Made by a program: the position numbers and the translations under genes
NCBI RefSeq assembly: GCF_001462205.1
Contig: NZ_LKIR01000062.1
Span: forward strand, 13,143 to 77,142
Source: Haloparvum sedimenti
Lineage (GTDB): Archaea; Halobacteriota; Halobacteria; Halobacteriales; Haloferacaceae
Reading direction: 5' to 3'
Length of the DNA stretch: 64,000 bases
The notes under the pieces: model-generated
What the model was told of the DNA's origin: nothing
Seen by the model: the letters and a program-made list of their open reading frames with translations, nothing else
Databases searched by the model: none
Part shown: positions 44,929 to 54,091 of the stretch, piece by piece
Position numbering within the stretch: position 1 is the first letter of the stretch
Layout: the number at the start of each line of letters is the position of its first letter

Positions 44929-46161
44929 ATGAGCGACCGTTTCGACGTGGTCATCGCCGGAGCCGGCCCCGCGGGTGCACAGTGTGCCCGCGACCTCGCG
45001 GCGCGGGACTACGACGTCCTCGTGCTCGAGACGGAGCCGGAGTCCGAGTTCCCGCGTCAGAGCAACAAATCGACCGCGGGGACGTTCCCCTCCATGATGG
45101 CGTCGTTCGGCGTGCCCGACGACGTGGTGATGCAGTTCACCGACGACGTGGTGTTGGAGTCGCCCAACCGCCACTACGTCCAGCACCAACCGGGCGCAGT
45201 ACTGGAGTTCGCGGATTTCAAACAGTGGCTCGTCGCGGACGGCCGCGAGAAGGGCGCCGAGTACCGCTTCGACTCGCGCGTCTCCGCGCCGATCACGGAG
45301 AACGGCGACGTGGTCGGCGTCCGCTACGACGGCGACGAGGAGGTCCGCGCGGAGATCGTGGTCGACGCGACCGGTCCGGCGGCGCCGCTGGCCAAGAAGC
45401 TCGACGTCGTGGATCTGAAGCGGGAGAACCAGGCGATCGGCATCGAGTGGGAGATGGAGGGGATCGACGTGAACCACCCCGACTACGCGGACCTCCGCGA
45501 CGCGATGATGCTCCGGCTCGATCACGACCTCGCGCCCGGCGGGTACTCGTGGATCTTCCACACCGGCGGCGACACCGCGAAGGTCGGCCTCTGCTACATC
45601 CAGAACGACAGACACCGCCAGACCGCCGAGGAGGGGACCACCATCGACGGCTACCTCGAGAAGTGGCTCGACCGCGACCCGCGCTTCCGGAACGCCGAGA
45701 AGCTGGACGGAAAGGTCCACCGCGGCTCGGCGCACATCCAGCTCCCGACCGGCATGAGCACGGACTCGTTCATGGCCATCGGCGACACCGTCCCGAGCAT
45801 CGACCCCCTGTGGGGCGAGGGGATCCACAAGGGGATGCAGTCGGGCCGCGCGGCCGCCGCGACCGCGGACCGCTGTCTAACGGGCGAGACCGACACCTCC
45901 GCGGCCGCGATGGAGACGTACGACGACCTCTGGCACGCAGAGGTCGCGCCGAACGCCCGCAAGCGGCTGCTGATGACGGAGCTGTTGTACCTCGCGCCCA
46001 ACGAGCGCTACGACCGCCTGATGGCGGACCTTGAGGGCACGGACGACGACGTGCTCGCGGCCGTCAACGGCGGGAACCCCGCGGCCCTGCGGCACCTGAT
46101 CCACCTCGACGACCTCCCGCTTTTGGTCTCGTTCGCGAAGCAGCGCTGGCGCGGGAACTGA
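44929..46161 (+). CDS. geranylgeranyl reductase-family flavoprotein
   Basis: A 410-residue FAD-dependent reductase of the family that saturates isoprenoid chains of archaeal lipids, menaquinone or other polyprenyl compounds. The N-terminal dinucleotide motif is VVIAGAGPAGAQCARDLA (8-25), the FAD-ribose region follows, and the C-terminal GD motif is FMAIGDTVPSIDPLWGEGIH (about 281-300). It lacks the motif of ferredoxin type and has few Cys. Whether it reduces membrane lipid or the menaquinone side chain is unknown; the men genes are 30 kb away. It is followed by an unrelated membrane protein gene. Confidence 0.85.
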   Translation: MSDRFDVVIAGAGPAGAQCARDLAARDYDVLVLETEPESEFPRQSNKSTAGTFPSMMASFGVPDDVVMQFTDDVVLESPNRHYVQHQPGAVLEFADFKQWLVADGREKGAEYRFDSRVSAPITENGDVVGVRYDGDEEVRAEIVVDATGPAAPLAKKLDVVDLKRENQAIGIEWEMEGIDVNHPDYADLRDAMMLRLDHDLAPGGYSWIFHTGGDTAKVGLCYIQNDRHRQTAEEGTTIDGYLEKWLDRDPRFRNAEKLDGKVHRGSAHIQLPTGMSTDSFMAIGDTVPSIDPLWGEGIHKGMQSGRAAAATADRCLTGETDTSAAAMETYDDLWHAEVAPNARKRLLMTELLYLAPNERYDRLMADLEGTDDDVLAAVNGGNPAALRHLIHLDDLPLLVSFAKQRWRGN

Positions 46162-46250
46162 CGACCCGGTGACGTGACCGCCGTCGTGCGCCCCGGTCGG
46201 TCCAGCGGAAGGCACAAAGTTCACGTCACCCCGGGCGCGAGTAGCGGGCG

Positions 46251-46988
46251 ATGGAACGACGGTCACCGGGCCTGCTCGACGCGATCCGGATCGACGTGTT
46301 GCGGCTCCACGAGACGTGGATGGAGCTGCTGTTTCCCCGCCAGCTCGACGCGAGCCACGTCCTCGGCAAGTGGAAACCCGAGACGGCCCCGCAGAAGGTC
46401 GGCTACTACCTCTGGGCGGTGCTGGGCGCGCTCCCCGTGCTGCTCGGCTATCCGCTCCTGCTCGTCGGGTTCGCGACGCGCCACTACGCCGCGCGGCTCG
46501 ACTCCGCGGTGACGCGGATCGGCGTCCTCGGCGCGGTCGGCACCGCGGCGGTCGTCTGGGGCGCGCTGACGGTCGTCACGCGTGTCCAACTCTCCACCGA
46601 GGCGTTCCTCGCGGTCGGCGCCGCGAGCGTCGTCGCGGTCGTCGCGGCGGGCCTCGCCGCGCTGTTCGCGAAGGTCGGCGGCCGGATCACGAGCGTCCTG
46701 CTCGCGTACCCCGCGGCGATGACGGCGCTGTTCCTGCCCCCGGTCGTCGCGGCGCTGTTCACGCCCTCGCTCGGGAACGTGATCTTCCCGAACAGCACGG
46801 AGCTGGCGATCTGGCTCCTCGACAGCGTGCTCGCGGTCGGCGGGATCAACGAGTGGCTCCGCGCCAACTTCACGCTCGAGGGCACCGGCTACGTGCTGAT
46901 GTGGCTCGCGCTGTCCGTGCCGGCCGGCTGGCTGCTGGGCCTGCTCGTCGCGCTCGCGGACCTGATCCGGCCGCGGGCGGACGGCTGA
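46251..46988 (+). CDS. polytopic membrane protein, function unknown
   Basis: A 245-residue integral membrane protein with about five hydrophobic helices (near 55-75, 85-108, 116-137, 146-170, 210-235). The soluble N-terminal part is short and contains LFPRQLDASHVLGKWKPE (about 27-44). DUF4013- or Yip1-like topology is possible but not shown. It is 90 bases after the reductase on the same strand and may be read with it. No conserved polar residues suggesting transport or catalysis were identified. Confidence 0.7.
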   Translation: MERRSPGLLDAIRIDVLRLHETWMELLFPRQLDASHVLGKWKPETAPQKVGYYLWAVLGALPVLLGYPLLLVGFATRHYAARLDSAVTRIGVLGAVGTAAVVWGALTVVTRVQLSTEAFLAVGAASVVAVVAAGLAALFAKVGGRITSVLLAYPAAMTALFLPPVVAALFTPSLGNVIFPNSTELAIWLLDSVLAVGGINEWLRANFTLEGTGYVLMWLALSVPAGWLLGLLVALADLIRPRADG

Positions 46989-47038
46989 AGGGACGGCGGT
47001 CGCGACCGTCCATCAGGCCATCCCGATCGGATTCTCGC

Positions 47039-47395
47039 TTACGCGTCCGCCATCCCTCGGCAGCTCTCGGCGCATTCCTGCAGGACCTCGGCACAGACCT
47101 GACAGTGGGTGGCGTCGTGTTTTCCACACTCCTCCGCACAGGCCTCGCACGCCTCCGCGCAGGCGGCTGCGAGCGTGGAGCTGTACTGCGACCGACGGGC
47201 CATGAACCGAGCGTGCAGCGACGTGAGGTCGGCGACGTCTCGACAGAGGCGGGCGCACCGCTCCATGTCGGGGTCGCCGAGACACTCGTCGGCGCACCAT
47301 TCGGACGCCTCTGCGGCCTCGTTGCAGTTCTCGATGCACTCGCGCTGGTCATCGCTCAGACCCTCGATCCTGTCGACCGTTTCCGTGAGAGACAT
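47039..47395 (-). CDS. four-helix cysteine-rich protein, Csp-type copper storage family
   Basis: A 118-residue protein with 14 cysteines, at positions 20, 24, 34, 38, 47, 51, 79, 83, 86, 90, 98, 101, 108 and 112. The spacing of three or four residues lines them along helices, as in the DUF326/Csp copper-storage proteins, which bind many Cu(I) ions inside a four-helix bundle. There is no signal peptide, so it belongs to the cytosolic type. No copper ATPase or regulator adjoins it. Function follows from family and Cys pattern. Confidence 0.85.
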   Translation of the reverse strand: MSLTETVDRIEGLSDDQRECIENCNEAAEASEWCADECLGDPDMERCARLCRDVADLTSLHARFMARRSQYSSTLAAACAEACEACAEECGKHDATHCQVCAEVLQECAESCRGMADA

Positions 47396-47579
47396 TGCGC
47401 CTCGGGATTCGGTCGGGACGGGAGAGAGTGCGACGCCTGCATATCCAAGGGCATTATCCAGGGACCAGCCGCCACGGCTCTCCCGAGGGGCCGCCAACCG
47501 CGCGAAAGCCGCGGCTTCAGGCCGTATCAACACCGACCCCCTCGTCGAACGGCTGCGGCAGCAGCGAAAGCGTCCGATC

Positions 47580-50183
47580 TCAGTCCGCCTTCGCCTGCCA
47601 GTCCCGAACCGTGTCCACGCCGACCCCGTCCACGTCCGCGGCCAGGTCGTCCGGGTCGGCCTCCTTGAGGTCCGAGACCGACTCGACGCCCGCGCCCTCG
47701 AGCTTCTCGGCCGTCTTCTCGCCGATGCCCTCGACGGCCTCTAACTCGGAGCCGTTCTGTCGGGCCTGATACTCGCGGTAGTTGCAGATCGGGCAGCCGA
47801 GCTCCCACGGCTCGTCGCCGGAGTGGACGCGCAGGTGCGGGAGGTCGTGCTCCTCGCAGGTCTCGTCGGTCACCTCGATCTCGCCGCGCCGCGGCAGCGG
47901 GAGCGAGTAGTCGCAGTCCGGGTAGCGCGTACAGCCGACCAGTCGGGAGCCGGACCGGAGCTGTTTGATCGCCAGCTCGCCGCCCTCCTCCTCGCCGCAC
48001 TCCGGACAGACGCCGATCACCTCGTCGTCCTGCTCGTCCGCCTCGTCGGCCTTACACTGCGGGCAGCCGTGGACGAACGTCTTGCGCCCGGCGAGCATCT
48101 TCACGTGCGCGAGCCCGTGCTCCTCGCACTCCTCGTCGAGGATCAGGGGCTTCCCCGTGGAGGGGAGCGGGAGTGTGTACTCGCAGTCGGGATAGCCGTC
48201 ACAGCCGACGAAGTAGGAGCCGTGCCGGGACTTTCGGACCAGCAGATCCTCGCCGCACTCCGGGCAGGGGCCGAGCGTCTTGTCGGCCTTCAGCGAGTCG
48301 CGGAGGTGGTCCCCGACCTCCTCGCGGGACTCCGTCAGCTCCGCGAACACCGTCTCCAGAAGCTCGCGGGACTCCTCGGTCACCTCCTCGTAGGTGGTCT
48401 CGCCGTCCGCGATGGCGCGCATGTCCGCCTCCAGCTGGGCGGTCATCTCCTCGGAGACGACGCGGTCCGCGAACTGCTCGGCGGCCTCGACGACCGCCTC
48501 CGCGAGCCGCGTCGGCCGCGGCGGGTCGTTCTCGATGTAGCCGCGGTCGTACAGTTTTTCGAGCGTACCGTGCCGAGTCGCCTTCGTCCCGATGCCCAAC
48601 TCCTCCATCTTCTCGATGAGCCGCGACTGGCCGTAGCGCCGCGGCGGCTGGGTCTCCTTCGCCTCGAGCGTCCGCTCGTCGAGGGCGAGCGTCTCGCCCT
48701 CCGCCACGTCCGGGACGGCCGTCTCGCTGGAGGACAGGTACGGATACACGTCGTGGTAGCCGGCCTCCACCAGCCGCTTGCCGTTGGCCTTCATTCGGAG
48801 GCCGCCGTCGGCGGCGAGCGAGGGCTCGACCGCGTCCGGTTCGTCGGCCTGCGCGGGGTCGCGCAGCGCGGCGCGGGGGTCCGCCTCGGCGGCGATCTCG
48901 GTCGCCGCGCCGTTCGCGAGCGCGACGACGCGGAGGTGCTCCCACTCGGCCGAATCGGCGACGGTGGCGAAGAATCGCCGGACGATCAGCTCGTACACCT
49001 CCCACTCGTCGTCCGAGAGGTCCGCGGCCGACGGGAGCTCGCCGGTCGGGTGGATCGGCGGGTGGTCGGTCGTCTCCTCGTCGCCCTCGGTGGGCTCGAT
49101 CTCCTCCTGTTCGAGCAGGCCCTTCGCCTCGTCCGAGAAGCCGGAGTTCAGGAACGCCTCCAGCAGTTCGCGGGGGTCCAGGTCCTCGGGGTAGACGGTG
49201 TTGTCCGTCCGCGGGTAGGTGACGTAGCCGGCGGTGTAGAGGTCCTCCGCGATGGACATCGCGCGCTGGGCGGTGTAGCCGAGCGAGCCCGCGGCGCGGA
49301 TGAACTGTGTCGTGTTGAACGGCGCCGGCGGGTCGTCGGTCCGGGTGCGGCGGCTGACGGAGTCGACGGTCGCGCCCTCGGCCGCCCGGAGCGCCTCGTC
49401 GAGCGTGTCGGCGGTTGCCTCGTCCCAGACGCGCTCCGACTCGTTGTCGTGCGCGTTCTTGTAGAAGTACTGTGCCGAGAAGGGGTCCCCGCCGTCCTTC
49501 GTGAGGTCGCCGTACAGCTCCCAGTAGTCCTCGGGGTCGAACGCCTGGATCTCCCGCTCGCGGTCGACGATGAGCTTCAGCGTCGGCCCCTGCACCCGGC
49601 CGACGGAGATGAAGTCGTCGCCGAGCTGGCGGGCCGACAGCGAGAGGAACCGCGTGAGCGCCGCGCCCCACACGAGGTCGATCACCTGCCGAGCCTCGCC
49701 GGCCGCGGCCAAGTCGAAGTCGAGGTCGTCGGGGTTCTCGAAGGCGTTCTTCACCTCGTTGTCGGTGATCGAGGAGAAGCGCACGCGGTCGACCGGCGCG
49801 TCCTCGTTCACCTCGCGGACCAGCTCGTAGGCCTCCTTGCCGATCAGTTCGCCCTCCCGGTCGTAGTCCGTCGCGATGACGACCCGGGAGGCGTTGCGCG
49901 CGAGGCGCCGCAGGGCCGCGACGATGCTCTCCTGGGTCGGCTCCTTGGTCGTCGGCGCGTCGATCAGCTCGACCGGCTCCACGTCGCGCCAGTCGTTGTA
50001 CTCCGCGGGGAAGTCGACGCCGACGACGTGGCCCGACAGGCCGATGCAGCGCTTGCCGCCCCACTTGTAGACGTTGACGCCGTTCATCCGGTCGGCCTCC
50101 GCGGACTCCCCGCTCAGGATGTCCGCGATGCGCCGCGCGGCGTTGTCCTTCTCCGTGATGATCAGCTCCGGACCCCGACTCAT
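47580..50183 (-). CDS. topA: DNA topoisomerase I (type IA)
   Basis: An 867-residue type IA enzyme that relaxes negative supercoils. The Toprim domain begins ELIITEKDNAARRIA and has the metal acids ATDYDREGE (104-112). The active tyrosine is Tyr323 in VTYPRTDNTVY. Three C-terminal zinc-ribbon repeats follow (for example CPECGEDLLVRKSRHGSYF), then a helix-hairpin-helix near the end (VEGIGEKTAEKLEGAGV), a common archaeal addition. It is distinct from topoisomerase III by the zinc ribbons, although archaeal naming varies. It lies downstream of the CPBP and LonB genes on the same strand. Confidence 0.93.
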   Translation of the reverse strand: MSRGPELIITEKDNAARRIADILSGESAEADRMNGVNVYKWGGKRCIGLSGHVVGVDFPAEYNDWRDVEPVELIDAPTTKEPTQESIVAALRRLARNASRVVIATDYDREGELIGKEAYELVREVNEDAPVDRVRFSSITDNEVKNAFENPDDLDFDLAAAGEARQVIDLVWGAALTRFLSLSARQLGDDFISVGRVQGPTLKLIVDREREIQAFDPEDYWELYGDLTKDGGDPFSAQYFYKNAHDNESERVWDEATADTLDEALRAAEGATVDSVSRRTRTDDPPAPFNTTQFIRAAGSLGYTAQRAMSIAEDLYTAGYVTYPRTDNTVYPEDLDPRELLEAFLNSGFSDEAKGLLEQEEIEPTEGDEETTDHPPIHPTGELPSAADLSDDEWEVYELIVRRFFATVADSAEWEHLRVVALANGAATEIAAEADPRAALRDPAQADEPDAVEPSLAADGGLRMKANGKRLVEAGYHDVYPYLSSSETAVPDVAEGETLALDERTLEAKETQPPRRYGQSRLIEKMEELGIGTKATRHGTLEKLYDRGYIENDPPRPTRLAEAVVEAAEQFADRVVSEEMTAQLEADMRAIADGETTYEEVTEESRELLETVFAELTESREEVGDHLRDSLKADKTLGPCPECGEDLLVRKSRHGSYFVGCDGYPDCEYTLPLPSTGKPLILDEECEEHGLAHVKMLAGRKTFVHGCPQCKADEADEQDDEVIGVCPECGEEEGGELAIKQLRSGSRLVGCTRYPDCDYSLPLPRRGEIEVTDETCEEHDLPHLRVHSGDEPWELGCPICNYREYQARQNGSELEAVEGIGEKTAEKLEGAGVESVSDLKEADPDDLAADVDGVGVDTVRDWQAKAD

Positions 50184-50347
50184 TGCGTCCCGCTACGCCG
50201 CTCCCCCGCCTAAACCTTTCGTGCCGGAACCGCCGAAAACCGCAAGCACACGCGGGGACGGGCGCGTCCGGGCGCGACGCAGCCGCGCACTCGCCTCGCG
50301 CCGGCCCGCGTGCGCGAGGTGGATGGCGAATGGCGAGGCGTCGTCGC

Positions 50348-51121
50348 CTACTCGGGTCTCTCGGCGGACGAGAGGGGGTTCCGACCGACCCCCTCGCGAA
50401 CGCCGAACTCCAGCGCGTCCACGACGTAGTGGGCGACGACGACCGCGAGCAGGCTCCCGGTGGCGACGAACAGCGCGCCGAGCACGGCGCCGAGCAACGC
50501 GGCGACCGCCACGCCGAGCGCGCCCTGCGCGCCGTGCCCGAGCCCGAAGGCGACCGACGAGACCGCGACGAGGAGCCACGGGTCGAGGCCCAGCCCGAGC
50601 GCCAGCGCGCCCACGAGCGCGCCCCTGAAGACGGCCTCCTCGGTCGCGGCGATGACGGGGACGACGACGCCCAGGAGGAGTCCCCACTCGCCCCGCGTCG
50701 TGGGCGCCATCGCCTCGCGGAGCCGCGTCGACGGGCTGTACCCGGCCCGGCGCGCGAGCGCGGCCGCGGCCTCGTTACCGAGGTACAGAAGGGTGCCCGC
50801 GACGACGCCGACCGCGAGGAGGCGAGGCGTCGCGACCGCCGCCGCGAGGCCGAACGCCGCGGCGGGCACCTCGGTCCACCACGCGAGCGCGGCCAGCACC
50901 CCGAGCGCGAGCGCCTGCGAGACCGCCACGTTCGCCAGGAGCGCGCGCGTGGTGAGGACCGGACGCGGTGGATCGGCGGCGGTCTCGGAGCTCCTGTGCT
51001 CAGGCTCGTCGACCCCGACGATCTGGACGCGGTCGAGCGTTCGCCGCGACCGGTGCGTCAGAAACAGCAGGACCGCGGTCAACAGGCCGGCGCCGGCGGC
51101 GAAGGCGGTCCAGTCGGTCAT
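50348..51121 (-). CDS. CPBP-family intramembrane metalloprotease
   Basis: A 257-residue membrane protein of the CPBP (Rce1-like) family. The three signatures are present: the double-Glu motif ATEEAVFRG (about 165-173), FGLGHG (about 200-205) and HYVVDALEF (about 233-241). Six or seven hydrophobic helices surround them. Relatives cleave prenylated proteins or handle bacteriocin immunity; here the substrate is unknown. It follows lonB by 44 bases, and both could be one transcript for membrane-linked proteolysis. The ATG at 51121 is the start of the first helix. Confidence 0.85.
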   Translation of the reverse strand: MTDWTAFAAGAGLLTAVLLFLTHRSRRTLDRVQIVGVDEPEHRSSETAADPPRPVLTTRALLANVAVSQALALGVLAALAWWTEVPAAAFGLAAAVATPRLLAVGVVAGTLLYLGNEAAAALARRAGYSPSTRLREAMAPTTRGEWGLLLGVVVPVIAATEEAVFRGALVGALALGLGLDPWLLVAVSSVAFGLGHGAQGALGVAVAALLGAVLGALFVATGSLLAVVVAHYVVDALEFGVREGVGRNPLSSAERPE

Positions 51122-51165
51122 GAGGTGATGAGTCGGTGAGAAACGTCGGAAAACGGGACCCGGCG

Positions 51166-53403
51166 CTACTGCGGGCTGGGGTTCGAGGAGCCGGCGACGC
51201 CCCCCTCCTTCAGCGCGGAGCCGGTGATCGACTTGAGGCGAGCGACCAGCGAGTCCTTGTCGGGTTCGCCCTCCAGGGCGATGTCGAGGACCTCGCTGAT
51301 GTGCGAGACCGGGATGATCTCGATCATCTCGCGGTACTCGTCCTCGATCATCACGTCCTGCTCGTTGGCCTTCGGGATGATCACCCGGTCGCAGCCGGCC
51401 TTCGCGGCCGCCTCGATCTTGTGGGTGACGCCGCCGACCGGGAGCACGTCGCCGCGGACCGACAGCGAGCCGGTCATCGCGAGGCTCTGGTCGACGCCGA
51501 TGTCCTCCAGCGCGGAGATGACGGCGGTCGCGACCGTGATGGACGCGGAGTCGCCGTCGACGCCCTGCTGGCCCGTCTGGATGAACTGGATGTGGATGTC
51601 CTTCTCGGAGATGTTCTCGTCGGAGAACTTCTTGATGATCGCCGAGACGTTCTGGACGGACTCCTCGGCCATCTCCTTCAGCTGCCCGGTGGCGATCACC
51701 TGGCCGCCGCTCTGCGTGGGGGTGACCTCCGCCATCACGGGGAGCATGATGCCCGAGTCCTCGCCCATGACGGCGAGCCCGTTGACGCGGCCGGTGACGT
51801 ACCCCTCCGAGACCTGCAGCTCGTAGTCCTTGCGGCGCTCGATGTAGTCGTCCGCGAGCTGCTGCTCGATGGAGCGGGAGCGGCCCTTCGCCGACAGCAC
51901 GTGCTCGCGGGTGGTGTAGTCGGCGTCCTCGCCGCGGGCGATGTCGCCGGCGACGCGGACCAGCCCACCGAGGTTCCGGAACAGGAGCGTGAGGTGCCCC
52001 TTCCGGCCGGAGCGGCGCTTCGCCTCGAGGATGACCTCCTCGACGGCCTCCGCGGTGAACTCCGGCAGGCGGCCGTCCTTCGCGACCTCCTGGGCGATGA
52101 ACCGGACGTACTGCCGGCGCATCTTCGGGGTGTCCTCGATGGTGTCCTCCATGTACACCTCGTAGCCGTACCCCTTGATCCGGGAGCGCAGCGCCGGGTG
52201 CATGTTCTCCATCGCGTCGAGGTTCCCGGCCGCGATCATGACGAAGTCCGTCGGGACGGGCTCGGTCTGGACCATCGCGCCCGAGGAGCGCTCGGACTGG
52301 CCCGTGATCGAGAACTCGCCCTCCTGGATCGCCGTCATGAGGTGCTGCTGGCTGCGGATGTCGAGCGTGTTGATCTCGTCGACGAACAGCACGCCCTTGT
52401 TCGCCTGGTGGATGGCGCCGGCCTCGACGCGGTCGTGGCTCGGCGTCTCCATCCCGCCGGACTGGAACGGGTCGTGGCGCACGTCGCCCAGCAGCGCGCC
52501 GGCGTGGGCGCCGGTGGCGTCCTCGAACGGCGCGGTCTGGGTGTCCGCGTTGTTCACCAGCAGGTTCGGCACCATCGCGTCCGAGCCGCGGTTCATGTAG
52601 CGGAACGCGAGGTAGATGATCCCGGCCGCGAGGATGCCGAGCAGGATCTGGCTGGTGATGATCAGCGCGTAGCCGAGCACCACCGCGATGATGATCCACA
52701 TCAGGAAGCTCCGCATCTGGTTGCGCTTGCGGGCCTCCTCCTTGTGGGCCTCGACGATCTGTTCGCCCTTGCCGGCGGGGACCGTCCGGACCTTCGGCTT
52801 GTTGCCGTCGTCCGGATTGTGGTAGACCAAGACGTCCTGAAGCTCCTCCTTCGGGAGCATCTCGGCCATCGCCTTCGCGAGCATCGACTTCCCCGTCCCC
52901 GGGGAGCCGATCATCATCACGTGGCGGCGCTGCTTGGCCGCCTTGATGATCACGTCGCGGGCGTGTTCCTGCCCGATGACCTGGTCGACGAGCCGGTCCG
53001 GGATCTCGATCTCCGACGTGGAGTCGATCTTGAGCCCGCCCAGCAGGTCGTCCTCGTCCGGGTCGTCCTCGATCTCGGCGCCCTCGACCTCGACGGTGCT
53101 GCCGAGTTCGTCGATACCCCCGTCGTCGTCGACCGGGCTCTCGTCGACCGGACCCTCACCGACCGGGTCCTCGTCGACGCCGTCCTCGGCCGCGCCGCCG
53201 CTCCCGAGCGAACCGTCCCGGCTCGCGGGTGCGGTCGGATCGTCGCCGGTGTCCGCTTCGCCGGTGTCCGGCGGATCCTCCGCCGGCGGGACGGCGTCGT
53301 CCCCGTCCCGACCGTCGGCGGCGTCCGAGTCGGGGTGCTCGTCGCTCACGGGCGCGTCGTCCCCCTCGCGGCCCCCCTCGGTCGTGTCCTTTTCGTTGCT
53401 CAT
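51166..53403 (-). CDS. lonB: membrane-anchored ATP-dependent protease LonB
   Basis: A 745-residue archaeal Lon. The Walker A site is GSPGTGKSM (166-174). Two membrane helices interrupt the AAA domain (about 232-268), the hallmark of LonB, tying it to the membrane. The Ser-Lys dyad is Ser619 in GVDGDSASI and Lys662 in VTHKIEAA. The first 125 residues are an acidic, disordered extension. LonB is essential in some haloarchaea and controls carotenoid and lipid enzymes; that is family knowledge. It is the first gene before CPBP and divergent from nadM. Confidence 0.95.
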   Translation of the reverse strand: MSNEKDTTEGGREGDDAPVSDEHPDSDAADGRDGDDAVPPAEDPPDTGEADTGDDPTAPASRDGSLGSGGAAEDGVDEDPVGEGPVDESPVDDDGGIDELGSTVEVEGAEIEDDPDEDDLLGGLKIDSTSEIEIPDRLVDQVIGQEHARDVIIKAAKQRRHVMMIGSPGTGKSMLAKAMAEMLPKEELQDVLVYHNPDDGNKPKVRTVPAGKGEQIVEAHKEEARKRNQMRSFLMWIIIAVVLGYALIITSQILLGILAAGIIYLAFRYMNRGSDAMVPNLLVNNADTQTAPFEDATGAHAGALLGDVRHDPFQSGGMETPSHDRVEAGAIHQANKGVLFVDEINTLDIRSQQHLMTAIQEGEFSITGQSERSSGAMVQTEPVPTDFVMIAAGNLDAMENMHPALRSRIKGYGYEVYMEDTIEDTPKMRRQYVRFIAQEVAKDGRLPEFTAEAVEEVILEAKRRSGRKGHLTLLFRNLGGLVRVAGDIARGEDADYTTREHVLSAKGRSRSIEQQLADDYIERRKDYELQVSEGYVTGRVNGLAVMGEDSGIMLPVMAEVTPTQSGGQVIATGQLKEMAEESVQNVSAIIKKFSDENISEKDIHIQFIQTGQQGVDGDSASITVATAVISALEDIGVDQSLAMTGSLSVRGDVLPVGGVTHKIEAAAKAGCDRVIIPKANEQDVMIEDEYREMIEIIPVSHISEVLDIALEGEPDKDSLVARLKSITGSALKEGGVAGSSNPSPQ

Positions 53404-53540
53404 AGAATCGAGTGTCGCTACTGAAAACGTGGCGACGGCGATTGATATACTTTCTCCCCGAGTGCGCGAGGGCTACCGGGACGTAGACGGCTTCGTCACC
53501 AGTTCTATCGGCCGAAAACGCTATCGCGGGCGACCCGCCG

Positions 53541-53550
53541 TATTTATAAA
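53541..53550 (+). promoter_or_regulatory. TATA box of nadM
   Basis: TATTTATAAA is the clearest TATA box in the window. It is centred 28 bases before the nadM ATG, giving a leaderless transcript. Confidence 0.7.
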
Positions 53551-53573
53551 TCGCCCGCGTCCAACTGCCGCGT

Positions 53574-54089
53574 ATGCGGGGGTTCTACATCGGACGCTTT
53601 CAGCCGTTCCACGACGGCCACCGCCACATGGTCGAGGAGATCGCCACGGAGGTCGACGAGCTCGTCCTCGGGATCGGCTCCGCGGGCGACTCCCACTCCA
53701 CGCGCAACCCCTTCACCGCCGGCGAGCGCGTGATGATGGTGACCAAGGCGGTCGAGGAGCTGGACCTGACCACCTACGTCGTCCCCATCGAGGACCTCGA
53801 CCGCAACTCCGTCTGGGTGAGCCACGTCGAGAGCATGACCCCGAAGTTCGAGGTGGCCTACTCCAACAACCCCCTCGTCGTCAGGCTGTTCGAGGAGGCG
53901 GGCGTGGAGGTCCGCGGCTCCCCCATGTTCAACCGGGACGTGCTGGAAGGGACCGAACTCCGCGAGCGGATGATCCACGGCCGCGACTGGGAGTCGCTCG
54001 TCCCCGAGGCCGTCGTGAACGTGATCGAGGAAGTCGGCGGCGTCGCGCGCATCCAGCGCGTGGCCGAGACCGACACCAACGGGGAGTGA
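53574..54089 (+). CDS. nadM: nicotinamide-nucleotide adenylyltransferase
   Basis: A 171-residue archaeal NMN adenylyltransferase that makes NAD from NMN and ATP. The nucleotidyltransferase signature is GFYIGRFQPFHDGH (3-16), with the HxGH variant FHDGH, followed by GIGSAGDSHSTRNPFTAGER (about 34-53) and the C-terminal FNRDVLEGTELRERM. The start is fixed by a TATA box at the right distance. The next gene begins two bases after its stop, so they form an operon. Confidence 0.94.
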   Translation: MRGFYIGRFQPFHDGHRHMVEEIATEVDELVLGIGSAGDSHSTRNPFTAGERVMMVTKAVEELDLTTYVVPIEDLDRNSVWVSHVESMTPKFEVAYSNNPLVVRLFEEAGVEVRGSPMFNRDVLEGTELRERMIHGRDWESLVPEAVVNVIEEVGGVARIQRVAETDTNGE

Positions 54090-54091
54090 CC

